A stretch of 64,000 bases of DNA from an uncultured Clostridia bacterium (lineage in GTDB: Bacteria > Bacillota > Clostridia > TANB77 > CAG-508), in the NCBI GenBank assembly GCA_934167175.1, contig CAKPKF010000004.1:1-64000 (forward strand). The letters are read 5' to 3'. The notes under the pieces were generated by a model. The model had not been told where the DNA came from. It worked only from the letters and a program-made list of their open reading frames with translations, and searched no databases. The stretch's first letter is position 1. Every line of letters starts with the position of its first letter. Of this stretch, positions 9,251 to 18,448 are shown piece by piece. The position numbers were made by a program, and so were the translations under genes.

Positions 9251-10190
9251 TTGAATAGTGAAAGCATATTAAGTTATTTTCCAAATAAAATATATATAGA
9301 ATTAAAAAAATATATAAATGAAAATAGTAATATAATTATGATGTTAGAAGAGATAAGGATTAGAGCTAATAAACCTATAATTCTCAAATTTAACCAAGAA
9401 GAAAAAGTTCTTAATTATATAATAAGTTCAGAAGAAATATTAGATATTTTACAAAAAATTTGTGAAAATTCTATATATTCATATCAAAATCAAATATGTA
9501 ATCGGATATATAACAGTAAAAGGTGGACATAGAGTTGGAATAACTGGGAATAGTGTTGTAGAAAAAGGAAAAGTTGTAAATATTAATTATATATATAGTT
9601 TAAATTTTAGAATTGCTAAACAAATCATTGGTTGTAGTACGAAAATTTTAAAGTATGTGTTAGATATAGAAAAAAATAGTGTGTTTAATACATTAATTGT
9701 TTCATCACCAGGAGCAGGAAAAACCACATTACTCAGAGATTTACTCAGAAAATTGAGTGATGGAATGGAACAGATAAAATTTAAAGGGATAACAGTAGGA
9801 TTAGTAGATGAAAGAGGGGAAATTGCTGCAATGCATAAAGGGGTAGTTCAAAACGAAATAGGAAAAAGAACCGATATATTAGATAATGTACCAAAAGCCG
9901 TTGGAATGAAAATGCTTATACGTTCTATGTCTCCAAAGGTAATTTCAGCAGATGAAATTGGTTCAAAAGAAGATGTCGAAGCTATTAATTATGCTGTATG
10001 TTCAGGCGTAAAAGGAATATTTACTGCACATGGAGGGAGTTTAGAGGAAATAAAATTAAATCCAGCAATTAAAGAATTAATAGATAGATGTATTTTTGAA
10101 AGAATAATATTTTTAAAATCAACTGGAAGAGGTGAAGTTGATAAAGTTTATTGCTTAAATAAAATAAATTCTGAATATATTTTAATATAA
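9251..10190 (+). CDS. spoIIIAA: Stage III sporulation protein AA, +1 frameshift at CGG
   Basis: SpoIIIAA is the secretion-type ATPase of the SpoIIIA-SpoIIQ feeding-tube complex that joins mother cell and forespore. The gene is in two frames. TTG 9251 encodes 84 residues to YQNQICN, then CGG at 9503-9505. Skipping the C and reading GGA gives GYITVKGGHRVGITG and on to the Walker A SSPGAGKTTLLRDL, VGLVDERGEIAA and ISADEIG, stopping at 10190. The assembled product of 312 residues has normal length. Without the shift translation stops 9 codons on, before the ATPase domain. First gene of an eight-gene operon. Confidence 0.93.
9503..9506 (+). other. CGG(A) +1 recoding site in spoIIIAA
   Basis: In-frame CGG follows AAT (Asn). 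Reading (C)GGA as Gly restores the conserved glycine before YITVKGGHRVG. Confidence 0.8.
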
Positions 10191-10249
10191 TAATTATGTT
10201 CTAAAAATAAAAATATCTGAATATATATATTATAGGAGGAAGTTATAAC

Positions 10250-10759
10250 GTGATTTGGATAAAATATATCTTGCTAATAATAATATTTATAGCATCTTTT
10301 AGGACAGGTTCTATTGTATCTAATAAATATAAAAACAGAGTTAGAGAATTAAAAGAATATAAAAATGCGTTAGGCATTTTCAAAACAAAAATAAAATTTA
10401 CATATGAGCCAATTGCAGATATTTTTAAGCAGATTTCAGATATGGTAGAAGAAAATGTTGGTAATGTATTTAAAATAGCGAGTGATAATATGAATAAAAT
10501 GACAGCAGAAAAAGCTTGGGAAAAAGCATTAGAAAAATCAAATAATAGTATAAATGAAGAGGATAAATTAATATTAAAAAAATTAAGTAAGTTATTAGGA
10601 AAAACAAGTTTAGAAGGACAAGTTAGTGAAATTGAAATGACTAATAAGTTTTTAGAAAGTCAAATAAAAAAAGCAGAAAATGAACGAGATAAAAATGAGA
10701 AACTATACAAGACATTAGGAATGACTATAGGATTAGCTCTAGTAATTATTTTAATCTAA
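10250..10759 (+). CDS. spoIIIAB: Stage III sporulation protein AB
   Basis: This 169-residue component of the SpoIIIA channel resembles a type II/IV secretion inner-membrane platform protein (GspF-like). There is an N-terminal membrane segment (residues 4-19) and a C-terminal one (about 153-168), with a helical middle containing the family-typical RELKEYKNALGIFKTKIKF. GTG start with TAGGAGG nine bases upstream. It follows spoIIIAA by 59 bases and precedes spoIIIAC, the standard order. Confidence 0.92.
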   Translation: MIWIKYILLIIIFIASFRTGSIVSNKYKNRVRELKEYKNALGIFKTKIKFTYEPIADIFKQISDMVEENVGNVFKIASDNMNKMTAEKAWEKALEKSNNSINEEDKLILKKLSKLLGKTSLEGQVSEIEMTNKFLESQIKKAENERDKNEKLYKTLGMTIGLALVIILI

Positions 10760-10816
10760 ATAAAGAGGAGAGACTGTAAGAAATCTAGTTTATGCCATGA
10801 GGAAGGAATGAGATTA

Positions 10817-11011
10817 ATGGATATTAACTTATTATTTAAAATAGCAGCAATAGGGATTTTAGTAGCAGTGTTGCACCAAGTTTTAGTAAGAGCTGGTAGA
10901 GAAGATCAAGCAATGATGACAACTTTGGCAGGGCTTGTTATTGTACTTACAATGGTTATTAAGGAAATAAGTAATTTATTTAATACAGTAAGAACAATAT
11001 TTAATTTGTGA
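10817..11011 (+). CDS. spoIIIAC: Stage III sporulation protein AC
   Basis: This is a small protein with two membrane spans (64 residues from ATG 10817), containing VAVLHQVLVRAGREDQAMM and a hydrophobic C-terminal helix. It belongs to the forespore-mother cell channel. An in-frame ATG at 10808 is only one base from the GGAAGG site at 10801-10806, so 10817 (spacing ten) is preferred. It lies between spoIIIAB and spoIIIAD as in other spore-formers. Confidence 0.93.
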   Translation: MDINLLFKIAAIGILVAVLHQVLVRAGREDQAMMTTLAGLVIVLTMVIKEISNLFNTVRTIFNL

Positions 11012-11021
11012 GGTGGATATT

Positions 11022-11408
11022 TTGGATATTATAAAAATAATAGGAATAGGAATTGTATCCTTAATTATTATAATTATTATAAAGCAGTATAGACCAGAAT
11101 TTGCACTGTATATATCCATTATTGCAGGAATTATAATGTTTTTTATTGTAGCAGATAAGTTTTCAGGAATAATTGATTTGCTTACTAGTATTTCAAACAA
11201 AACAAACTTAAATAGTGAATTTTTAAAAATACTTATCAAAATTACAGGAATAGCAATACTTTCAGAATTTGCAATAAGTATATGTAAAGATTCTGGAGAA
11301 GTGGCAATAGCAAATAAAATAGATTTGGCTGGTAAAATTATAATTATATCAATATCAATTCCTATAATATCCTCTTTATTAGAAACTGTATTGAAAATAT
11401 TGCCTTGA
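11022..11408 (+). CDS. spoIIIAD: Stage III sporulation protein AD
   Basis: This hydrophobic protein of about 128 residues, with several membrane helices, is part of the SpoIIIA complex. The start MDIIKIIGIGIVSLIIIIII matches the family N-terminus. I place it at TTG 11022 with GAGGTGG six to seven bases upstream; an earlier in-frame GTG at 11013 overlaps that site. KQYRPEFALYISI and the later SGEVAIANKIDLAGKI segment are typical. Its stop is 14 bases before the start of spoIIIAE. Confidence 0.92.
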   Translation: MDIIKIIGIGIVSLIIIIIIKQYRPEFALYISIIAGIIMFFIVADKFSGIIDLLTSISNKTNLNSEFLKILIKITGIAILSEFAISICKDSGEVAIANKIDLAGKIIIISISIPIISSLLETVLKILP

Positions 11409-11422
11409 AAAGAGGGAAACAT

Positions 11423-12566
11423 ATGAAAAAGATAATTTTAATATTATTTATTCTAATATGTGGAATTAATACATATTCAATTGCGACAGAAGGAGAAATA
11501 ATAGAATCACAAAAAAAAGCATTAAATATTCAAAATTTTATAAAAGAAGCAAATAAATACACAGAAAAAACATTTAATGGAATAGACACAGAAGAGTTGA
11601 TTCGGAGAAGCTATAAAAGGAAGCATAAACAACAAAAATTTAATAAGTAAAATATCAGATTCACTTTTTAAAGAAATAAAAAAATCAGGAGCTATATTAG
11701 CAGGAATAATAGTAATTATTGTGATTCACAGTATACTGAAAAGTATAAGTGATAGCTTGGAAAACAATAGTATTTCTCAAATTGTATATTATGTTCAATA
11801 TATATTAATTGTTACATTAATTATGTCCAACTTTGCTGAAATTATAAGTATTACAAGAGAAACTATACAAAATTTAGTTGGATTCATGTATACATTAATA
11901 CCAATACTTATAACATTAATGATAACTACTGGAAACATAGTTTCAGCATCTGTTGTAGAACCAGTATTACTGTTTTTAATAACTTTCGTAGGAAATATGA
12001 TTTCAAATATTATATTACCATTAGTACTAGTAGGTACTGCATTAGGTATAGTTTCTAAAATATCAGATAAAATTCAAATAGATAAATTATCAAAATATTT
12101 TAAATCAAGTGTTATATGGATTTTGGGAATAGTGCTAACATTATTTGTGGGAGTATTGTCATTAGAAGGAAGTTTAAGTAGTAGCGTTGATGGAGTAACT
12201 GCTAAAACCACCAAAGCGGCAGTTTCAAATTTTATTCCTGTGGTTGGAAAAATACTAGGAGATGCGGTAGATTCAGTTATGGGATGTAGCAATATACTAA
12301 AAAATGCAGTTGGGGTAGTAGGTGTTATTATAGTAATTGGAATTTGCATAATGCCAATAATAAAATTAGCTATACTCACAGTTTATTATTATATAGCAAT
12401 AGCTATATGTGAGCCAATAGCTGATAGTAAAATAATATCTTTATTAGGACAAGTAGGGGACACTTTTAAAATTTTATTAGGTATACTTTGTGCAATTTCT
12501 ACAATGCTAATAATTGGAATTACATTAGTGATAAAAATATCAAACAGTAGTCTTATGTATAGATAG
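11423..12566 (+). CDS. spoIIIAE: Stage III sporulation protein AE, +1 frameshift at CGG
   Basis: SpoIIIAE is a polytopic membrane protein with a signal peptide (residues 1-20, KKIILILFILICGINTYSIA). From ATG 11423 (AGAGGG upstream) the first frame runs 60 codons to DTEELI, then CGG at 11603-11605 and a stop at 11648. Skipping the C gives GEAIKGSINNKNLISKISDSL and continues in one frame through all membrane spans to 12566. The joined product has 380 residues, close to the family norm. The shift falls in the soluble region just after the signal peptide, so without it none of the transmembrane body is made. Confidence 0.93.
11603..11606 (+). other. CGG(A) +1 recoding site in spoIIIAE
   Basis: In-frame CGG follows ATT (Ile); reading (C)GGA as Gly restores the frame. 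Confidence 0.8.
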
Positions 12567-12575
12567 GAGGAAAGA

Positions 12576-13187
12576 TTGATTAATTGGATTACAGATTGGG
12601 CAGAAGGAATTATTGTTGCAGTTATAATAGGAACAATAATAGAAATGATTCTTCCTAGTGGAAAAAGTAAAAAATATATAAAAGTAGTAATTGGTATATA
12701 TATATTGAATATGATAATATCACCAGTAATATCAAAAGTAACTGGAAATAGTTTAGAGGTAAGTAGTGGTGAAATAAAAAGTTTTTTAGAATCTGACAGT
12801 GATTATAAATATGTGACAAATGATTTGGAAAGTACAAATGATAGCAATATTGAAAAAATATATAAAAATAAATTAGAAGAAGATATAAAAAATAAGGTAC
12901 AAGAAAAAGGGTATGAAGTAAATAAAATTGTATTGCAAATAGAAGTAGAAAATCATGATAAAAAAGAATACGGAAAAATAAAAAATATTCAAATGAAATT
13001 AAGTAAAAAAGTGAATAAAGAAATAAAAGAAAATAATGTAGTAATAAACGAAATACAAGTAGATTTAAATAATAGTGTTCAACAAGAGAATTTTCAAGAT
13101 ATTACAGAAGAGGAAAAAGAACAATTAGAAAAGTATATATCAGATACATATGAAATTTCAAAAGAATGCATAGAGATAAATAAATAA
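12576..13187 (+). CDS. spoIIIAF: Stage III sporulation protein AF
   Basis: This 203-residue protein has two N-terminal membrane helices (about residues 10-28 and 37-54, with LPSGKSKKYIKVVIGIYILN between and within them). A long soluble, charged domain follows, which in the family forms a ring-building motif fold. TTG start with AGGAGG five bases upstream. It is in the standard operon position between spoIIIAE and spoIIIAG. Confidence 0.92.
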   Translation: MINWITDWAEGIIVAVIIGTIIEMILPSGKSKKYIKVVIGIYILNMIISPVISKVTGNSLEVSSGEIKSFLESDSDYKYVTNDLESTNDSNIEKIYKNKLEEDIKNKVQEKGYEVNKIVLQIEVENHDKKEYGKIKNIQMKLSKKVNKEIKENNVVINEIQVDLNNSVQQENFQDITEEEKEQLEKYISDTYEISKECIEINK

Positions 13188-13209
13188 AAAACAGAAGAGG
13201 AGGAGCTTT

Positions 13210-13815
13210 ATGTTTCAAGAAAAGATAAAAGAGTTAATTGTGCAAAAAGATGATGGCAATAGTAAGAAAAAAATAGAAAATTTAGTAGTATTGATAATTA
13301 TTTTAATTGTTACAGTTCTTTGTGTAAATAGCATTTGGAATAAAGATAATAAACAAAAATCATATATAAATGAAACAACAACTAAACAATTAGCAGACAA
13401 ATCAGAAAAAAATGAAACAGAAAATTATGACTTGCAAAAAAATATTGAAAATATTTTATCAAATATGGAGGGGGTAGGTAGGGTAAATGTATTAATTACA
13501 TATTCAGAAAGTAGTCAAACTGTTGCAATGTATAACGAAAATTCAAAAGATAGTTCAACAGAGGAAAAAGATGATAAAGGAGCAACTAGAATAATAAAAC
13601 AAGTCGATACAAATAAAGATATAATTTACAAAGAAGTGAATGGAGAAAAAATTCCAATAACGCAAAAGACAATAAATCCTAAAATAGAAGGAGCAGTAGT
13701 AACAGCGGAAGGAGCGACAAATTCAACTGTAAAAAGCAATATAATTCAAGCTGTAGAAGCGGCAACAGGACTTGCAACTCATAAAATACAGGTTTTCGAA
13801 ATGAGAAAAGAGTAA
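13210..13815 (+). CDS. spoIIIAG: Stage III sporulation protein AG
   Basis: SpoIIIAG forms the large ring of the mother cell-forespore channel. The 201-residue protein has one N-terminal membrane helix (about residues 25-45), then the ring-building domain with NMEGVGRVNVLITYSES and the C-terminal EGAVVTAEGA and ATGLATHKIQVFEM, all family hallmarks. AGAGGAGGAG precedes the ATG. Confidence 0.95.
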   Translation: MFQEKIKELIVQKDDGNSKKKIENLVVLIIILIVTVLCVNSIWNKDNKQKSYINETTTKQLADKSEKNETENYDLQKNIENILSNMEGVGRVNVLITYSESSQTVAMYNENSKDSSTEEKDDKGATRIIKQVDTNKDIIYKEVNGEKIPITQKTINPKIEGAVVTAEGATNSTVKSNIIQAVEAATGLATHKIQVFEMRKE

Positions 13816-13860
13816 AAAAATCTGTTATACCAAAAATACAAAATTTAGGAGGATTTTATT

Positions 13861-14481
13861 GTGAAATATCTAAAGAAAAATCAATTAGTAATTTTAACTA
13901 TTGCGTTAATGTTAGTTACAGCAGGGTACTTAAATTATACGTCAAATGAAGAATCAAATTCTGTTCAAACAGGAGGGGAAATTGAAAATTTAAACTTAGC
14001 AAGTATAGGTGATGCTGAATTAGTTAATAGTGATGATATTGCCAAAAGCACAGAAGAAAATACTGCAGGAGAAAATAATATTGAAAATACTCAAGAACAG
14101 GAAATGCAAACAGTATCTAAACCAGAAGAAAAGCAAGATGACTACTTTGTTTCATCTAAATTGGGAAGAGATACTATGTATTCACAGATGATAGAAAGTT
14201 ATCAAAAAGTATTATCAAATACTAATATATCTGAAGAACAAAAAAACATCTCAACGCAAGAAATAGCAAATATAAATGCTACTAAAAATGCAATAATGAT
14301 TTCTGAAAATTTAATAAAAACTAAAGGATTTGAAGATTGCATAATATTTGTAAATGATAAAAGCATAAGTGCAATAATAAAAGCAGAACAATTAAATACA
14401 GATCAGATAGCACAAATACAAAATATAATTGCAAGAGAAATGAAAGCTGATATTAATGATATACATATATCAAATAAATAA
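13861..14481 (+). CDS. spoIIIAH: Stage III sporulation protein AH
   Basis: SpoIIIAH spans the mother cell membrane and meets SpoIIQ across the intermembrane space. The 206-residue protein has an N-terminal LKKNQLVILTIALMLVTAGYL membrane segment, a low-complexity Glu/Asn-rich linker (about 30-95), then the YscJ-like domain from about residue 100 (SKLGRDTMYSQMIESYQ). GTG start with AGGAGG upstream. Last gene of the operon. Confidence 0.94.
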   Translation: MKYLKKNQLVILTIALMLVTAGYLNYTSNEESNSVQTGGEIENLNLASIGDAELVNSDDIAKSTEENTAGENNIENTQEQEMQTVSKPEEKQDDYFVSSKLGRDTMYSQMIESYQKVLSNTNISEEQKNISTQEIANINATKNAIMISENLIKTKGFEDCIIFVNDKSISAIIKAEQLNTDQIAQIQNIIAREMKADINDIHISNK

Positions 14482-14486
14482 GTAAA

Positions 14487-14525
14487 AAGGTTGTATAGCT
14501 TGTAAAAACAAGAATACAACCTTTC
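14487..14525 (+). terminator. Intrinsic terminator after spoIIIAH
   Basis: AAAGGTTGTAT pairs with ATACAACCTTT, followed by CT and A-rich sequence; the weak T-run may be why a second hairpin follows. Confidence 0.7.
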
Positions 14526-14528
14526 TAA

Positions 14529-14561
14529 AAATTACTCAAAAATAGGATGAGTAATTTTTTC
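14529..14561 (+). terminator. Second tandem terminator
   Basis: ATTACTCA pairs with TGAGTAAT and is followed by TTTTTT. Together with the preceding hairpin it closes the spoIIIA operon. Confidence 0.75.
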
Positions 14562-14760
14562 AATTGCTTCCATAAGTTTGATATGATAAATTACAAAATG
14601 AAATAAAATTGTAATATATTGTAGAACAATTACAGGTAATATAAAAACTACAGAATTCTACAATTAAAAAGATTGATAAAATTATATTTTTTTGATAAGA
14701 TTATAAATAGTGTGTAAAGAATTATTAGTAAAAAACAAAATAAATACTTTATAAAATAAA
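14562..14760. other. AT-rich intergenic region, no gene seen
   Basis: About 200 bases between the tandem terminators and the yqeG promoter. I see no coding sequence with a ribosome binding site and no convincing RNA structure. Confidence 0.6.
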
Positions 14761-14763
14761 TAC

Positions 14764-14803
14764 CCTGTTTTACCTTGACAAACGTAAAACAGGCTGATAA
14801 TAT
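14764..14803 (+). promoter_or_regulatory. SigA-type promoter with overlapping palindrome upstream of yqeG
   Basis: TTGACA (14775-14780), 17-base spacer, TAATAT (14798-14803). An inverted repeat CCTGTTTTAC / GTAAAACAGG (14764-14773 and 14784-14793) brackets the -35 box, looking like an operator. Start of transcription would be near 14810, leaving a short leader with AGGAGG. Confidence 0.7.
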
Positions 14804-14831
14804 TATAAAAATAAGACAGGAGGAAGTACAG

Positions 14832-15353
14832 GTGATTTTGTATCCTAATTTATACTTAAATGACGTTAATGCCATATCAATAGATATATTAAAACAGAAC
14901 AATATAAAAGGAATTATATTAGATGTAGATAATACATTAATTGATTATGACAGAAATATTTCAGAAGAAACTATTTTATGGTGTGAAAACTTAAAAAAAG
15001 AAGGAATAAAATTTTGTATATTATCAAATAGTAATAAAAAAGATAAGGTTTCATCAGTAGCCCAAAAGTTAGATGTACCATATTTTTATTTTGCCAAAAA
15101 ACCATTAAAGGGTGGTTTTAGAAAAGCAAAAAGAGTATTAAAAATGCCAAACGAACAAATTGCAGTTGTTGGAGATCAAATTTTTACAGATGTATTAGGT
15201 TCTAACAGATGCAATATGTTTTCAATATTAGTGAATCCTATAAAAGAAAAAGATATCTTAATAACAGTAATAAAAAGACCAATAGAAAAACTTATAATAA
15301 ATTTATATGTAAAGAAAATGTCAAAATCAGGATTACAGAAAAAAAACAAGTAA
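14832..15353 (+). CDS. yqeG: YqeG-family HAD phosphatase
   Basis: This HAD-superfamily phosphatase of 173 residues matches YqeG (TIGR01668 type). HAD motif I is DVDNTLIDYD with the nucleophile and general-acid aspartates, motif II is CILSNSNK, and motif III/IV is VVGDQIFTDVLGSNR. GTG 14832 is chosen because CAGGAGGAAG (14817-14826) lies just upstream; an ORF start at 14775 would lie inside the promoter. Substrate unknown. It starts a run of genes through the M24 peptidase. Confidence 0.85.
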   Translation: MILYPNLYLNDVNAISIDILKQNNIKGIILDVDNTLIDYDRNISEETILWCENLKKEGIKFCILSNSNKKDKVSSVAQKLDVPYFYFAKKPLKGGFRKAKRVLKMPNEQIAVVGDQIFTDVLGSNRCNMFSILVNPIKEKDILITVIKRPIEKLIINLYVKKMSKSGLQKKNK

Positions 15354-15368
15354 AGTAGGGAGAAAAAA

Positions 15369-16118
15369 ATGTATTTAAATGATGTACATATAATTGCTTA
15401 TGTATTAACAGGTTTATTAGGGGTTTTTACAGGACAATTTGTAGATTGGTGTAATAGAAGATTACCCGAATATAAAAAAGTATTTACAAAGGAATTTTTT
15501 ATAGAAAATAAAATGAATTTTAAACCTAATTACATATTAATATTAGTAAATGTATTAGCGAATTTAGTATTGTTATATAATATGGGACTAAAACAGGGGA
15601 TTATTGCAAACTTAGATTTAATAAAATTTATAATATTAACACCAATGCTGTTATCTGTATTAGTTATAGATTATAAACATTTAATAATTCCGAATAGATT
15701 AAATTTAACAATGTTTGAAATTGGGCTATTGTTTACATTTATATATGGAATATCAAATATGAATATAGCCGTTAGTATGCTATTGGGAATGCTAGCTGGT
15801 GGAGGCATATTCTTACTTATTACATTAATTGGTGGATTCATTGCTGGAAAAGAGGCAATGGGTTTTGGGGATGTGAAATTAATGGGGGCATTGGGACTTT
15901 TTTTCGGATTACAAAATATTGTAACAATATCTATAGTAGCATTCTTAGTAGCAGCTATAATAAGTATAATATTAATAGTTTTCAAAATAAGAAAGACAGA
16001 TGAGTATATACCATTTGGTCCATTTATTGTAGTTGGAGCATTTATAGTAATGTTAGTGCCATTTAGTGTAATAATAAATGTATTGCTAAAAATATTTACA
16101 TTAGGAATGTATAAATAA
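15369..16118 (+). CDS. A24-family prepilin peptidase
   Basis: This 249-residue membrane aspartic peptidase would cleave and methylate type IV pilin-like precursors. The catalytic aspartates are in VIDYKHLIIPNRLN (about residues 99-112) and MGFGDVKLMGALG (about 165-177, GxGD motif). About seven hydrophobic spans are visible. It lacks the cytoplasmic four-cysteine zinc domain of classical PilD. A candidate substrate with a class III pilin signal is encoded at 33937-34944. Confidence 0.9.
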   Translation: MYLNDVHIIAYVLTGLLGVFTGQFVDWCNRRLPEYKKVFTKEFFIENKMNFKPNYILILVNVLANLVLLYNMGLKQGIIANLDLIKFIILTPMLLSVLVIDYKHLIIPNRLNLTMFEIGLLFTFIYGISNMNIAVSMLLGMLAGGGIFLLITLIGGFIAGKEAMGFGDVKLMGALGLFFGLQNIVTISIVAFLVAAIISIILIVFKIRKTDEYIPFGPFIVVGAFIVMLVPFSVIINVLLKIFTLGMYK

Positions 16119-16139
16119 AATAATATAAGGAGATTGCTT

Positions 16140-17207
16140 ATGAACGACAAATTAAAATGGTTAAGAGCAAAAATGAATACTCTAAATATGCAAGGAATAA
16201 TCATATCCAATCCAGTAAATATTAGATATTTAACAGGAATAGATGCAGAAGGTGTATTATTAATAACAAGAAAAGAAAACATATATATAACAGATGGAAG
16301 ATATGTGGAATTGGTAAATAAAACTCTTACAATATATGATGACATAATAGTATATAACATTAAAGATGTATCAATGTATGATTATGAGAATTTCTTTATG
16401 TTCTGCGAGAATGTAGGATTTGAAGAAAATTATATTACATATGCAAAATATAAAGAATTTCTAAGAAAATATAAGGTGAATAATTTAGAAGAAACAGAAT
16501 ATATTATTGAAAAGCAGAGAATGATAAAAGACTCAGAAGAAATAGAAAATATAAAACAAGCTTGTAAAATTACAGATGACTGTTTTACACACCTACAAAA
16601 ATTTATAAAAAAAGAAATGACAGAAAAAGAAGTAGCTTTAGAAATAGAAAGATATTTTAGAATGAATGGAGCAGATGGATTAGCATTTGATACAATAGTT
16701 GCATCAGGACCTAATTCTTCAATGCCACATGCAGTTCCAACAGATAGAAAAATTCAATCAGGAGATGTTGTTTTAATAGATTTTGGATGTAGATATAAAG
16801 GATATTGTTCAGATATGACAAGGACAATTTTTATAGATAAAGTACCAGAAGAAGTTAAACCAGTATATGATTTAGTATTAAAAAATCAATTAAATATAAT
16901 AAATGAGTTAAAAGAAGGGGCTAATGCAAGAGTATTATCTAAAATAGTAGAGAGCGATTTTAAAGTTAATGGATATGAGTTAGTGCATGCGTTAGGGCAT
17001 AGTTTAGGATTAGACATTCATGAAAATCCTATTATAAGTTCTAGATATGATTTCTTATTAAAAGAAAACATGACAATTACGAATGAACCAGGAATATATG
17101 TACCTGGTAAGTTTGGAGTAAGAATAGAAGACACTATTCTTATTACAAAAAATGGAAGTATAAAATTAACCAATTCTGAGAAAAATTATATTATATTGAA
17201 CAATTAA
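16140..17207 (+). CDS. M24-family aminopeptidase (Xaa-Pro type)
   Basis: This is a soluble dimetal peptidase of about 355 residues. The N-terminal creatinase-like domain includes GIIISNPVNIRYLTGID. The catalytic domain (from about residue 130) has the five metal ligands in DFGCRYKGYCSDMTRT (two Asp), HALGHSLGLDIHENP (His), TNEPGIY (Glu) and RIEDT (Glu). ATG 16140 has AAGGAG seven bases upstream. In Clostridia and Bacilli this gene often stands just before efp, as here. It likely removes N-terminal residues before proline. Confidence 0.93.
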   Translation: MNDKLKWLRAKMNTLNMQGIIISNPVNIRYLTGIDAEGVLLITRKENIYITDGRYVELVNKTLTIYDDIIVYNIKDVSMYDYENFFMFCENVGFEENYITYAKYKEFLRKYKVNNLEETEYIIEKQRMIKDSEEIENIKQACKITDDCFTHLQKFIKKEMTEKEVALEIERYFRMNGADGLAFDTIVASGPNSSMPHAVPTDRKIQSGDVVLIDFGCRYKGYCSDMTRTIFIDKVPEEVKPVYDLVLKNQLNIINELKEGANARVLSKIVESDFKVNGYELVHALGHSLGLDIHENPIISSRYDFLLKENMTITNEPGIYVPGKFGVRIEDTILITKNGSIKLTNSEKNYIILNN

Positions 17208-17368
17208 ATATTATAATGTGCTATAAAGATATTAGAAAAATCTAATAAATTGTAACATAAAAAGCGAATTTATAGGCATTACTTAAACTTAGTATTGATT
17301 TTTTAGCAAAAATGGTATAAAATAATAAAGATGTAAAATTAAATATATTTTAGGAAGGGGAAAATAAA

Positions 17369-17935
17369 ATGGCAGAAGTATATATGGCAGGAGATTTAAG
17401 AAACGGATATACATTCGAATTAGATAATTCAGTTTATAAAGTTGTAGAATTTCAACATGTAAAACCAGGAAAAGGAGCAGCATTTGTTAGAACAAAAATA
17501 AAAAATGTAATAACAGGAGCTGTTATAGAAAGAACATTCAATCCATCAGAAAAATTACAAGGAGCAGAAATCGAAAAAAGAGAAATGCAATATCTTTATA
17601 ATGATGAGAACTTATATTATTTCATGGATAATAATACATATGAGCAAATACCTTTAAATGAAGAACAATTAGGTGAAAGCTTAAAATATTTAAAAGATAA
17701 CATGAATGTTAAGGTATTATCTTTTAAAGGAAAAGTATTTGCAGTAGAACCACCTATGTTTGTAGAACTAGAAGTTACATATACAGAACCAGGATTTAGT
17801 GGAAATACTACAACTACATCTGGTAAACCAGCTACTCTAGAAAATGGTTTCGAAATATCAGTACCACTATTTGTAAATATTGGTGATGTTATTAGAATAG
17901 ATACTAGAACTGGTGAATATATGGAAAGAATTTAA
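17369..17935 (+). CDS. efp: Elongation factor P
   Basis: EF-P binds the ribosome between P and E sites to relieve stalling at polyproline stretches. The 188-residue protein shows the three-domain layout. The loop [14 protein letters not shown] carries the lysine (about residue 35) at the modified tip position. [18 protein letters not shown] C-terminus (here [15 protein letters not shown]) is the family signature. AGGAAGGGG precedes the ATG. It is coupled to a zinc-ribbon gene 21 bases later. Confidence 0.97.
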   Translation: MAEVYMAGDLRNGYTFELDNSVYKVVEFQHVKPGKGAAFVRTKIKNVITGAVIERTFNPSEKLQGAEIEKREMQYLYNDENLYYFMDNNTYEQIPLNEEQLGESLKYLKDNMNVKVLSFKGKVFAVEPPMFVELEVTYTEPGFSGNTTTTSGKPATLENGFEISVPLFVNIGDVIRIDTRTGEYMERI

Positions 17936-17956
17936 GAAAGAAGGTTCCTATAATAA

Positions 17957-18448
17957 ATGGCAGAATTAAGTAAAAAGTTTAGAAAAATTATATCTGATAT
18001 GGAAAATAATTTTGAAAATAAAAATGATTTAGAATATGCTAAATCTCAAATAGCAAATATGTTTTGCATTTTTATGGACACAATAGAAATGATTGTAAGT
18101 AATAATGAAGGACAAATACAAGAAATAATGAACAAACAGGAAGATATAAATAATAAAATATCAAAAATAGAAAATAGTTTAAATAAAATAGAGAAAGATA
18201 TATATTTAGACGAAAATTACGATTTTGAGATAGTTTGTCCATATTGCAACCATGAATTTGTAGAGGAAGTTATGCTAGACTCTAAAAAAGAAATAACTTG
18301 TCCAGAATGTCATAATATTATAGAATTGGATTGGAATGAAGATGGAATACCATATGATGAATTTTCATGTGGTGCAGATTGTGGAGGATGCAGTCATGGG
18401 TGTGCCACAAAAAATGAAGAAAATAATGACGAAGATGAAGATATGTAA
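17957..18448 (+). CDS. CD1247-like zinc-ribbon protein
   Basis: This 163-residue acidic protein has an N-terminal helical part with a coiled-coil segment (about residues 50-85). Two CPxC-type knuckles follow (CPYCNHEF and CPECHNII), suggesting one zinc ribbon. A C-terminal cluster CGADCGGCSHGC could hold a second metal. In clostridial genomes a protein of this shape commonly follows efp. Function unknown. Its stop abuts the stop of the minus-strand M23 gene, and its terminator lies inside that gene. Confidence 0.75.
   Translation: MAELSKKFRKIISDMENNFENKNDLEYAKSQIANMFCIFMDTIEMIVSNNEGQIQEIMNKQEDINNKISKIENSLNKIEKDIYLDENYDFEIVCPYCNHEFVEEVMLDSKKEITCPECHNIIELDWNEDGIPYDEFSCGADCGGCSHGCATKNEENNDEDEDM

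Noticed and set aside
9251..10190. Two separate genes (93 and 242 residues) in place of spoIIIAA
   Set aside because: The second frame's ATG lies within the first and has no ribosome binding site; the two parts join seamlessly into one SpoIIIAA of normal length. The same logic applies to spoIIIAE, DUF368, DUF5665, sigK and the ATPase.
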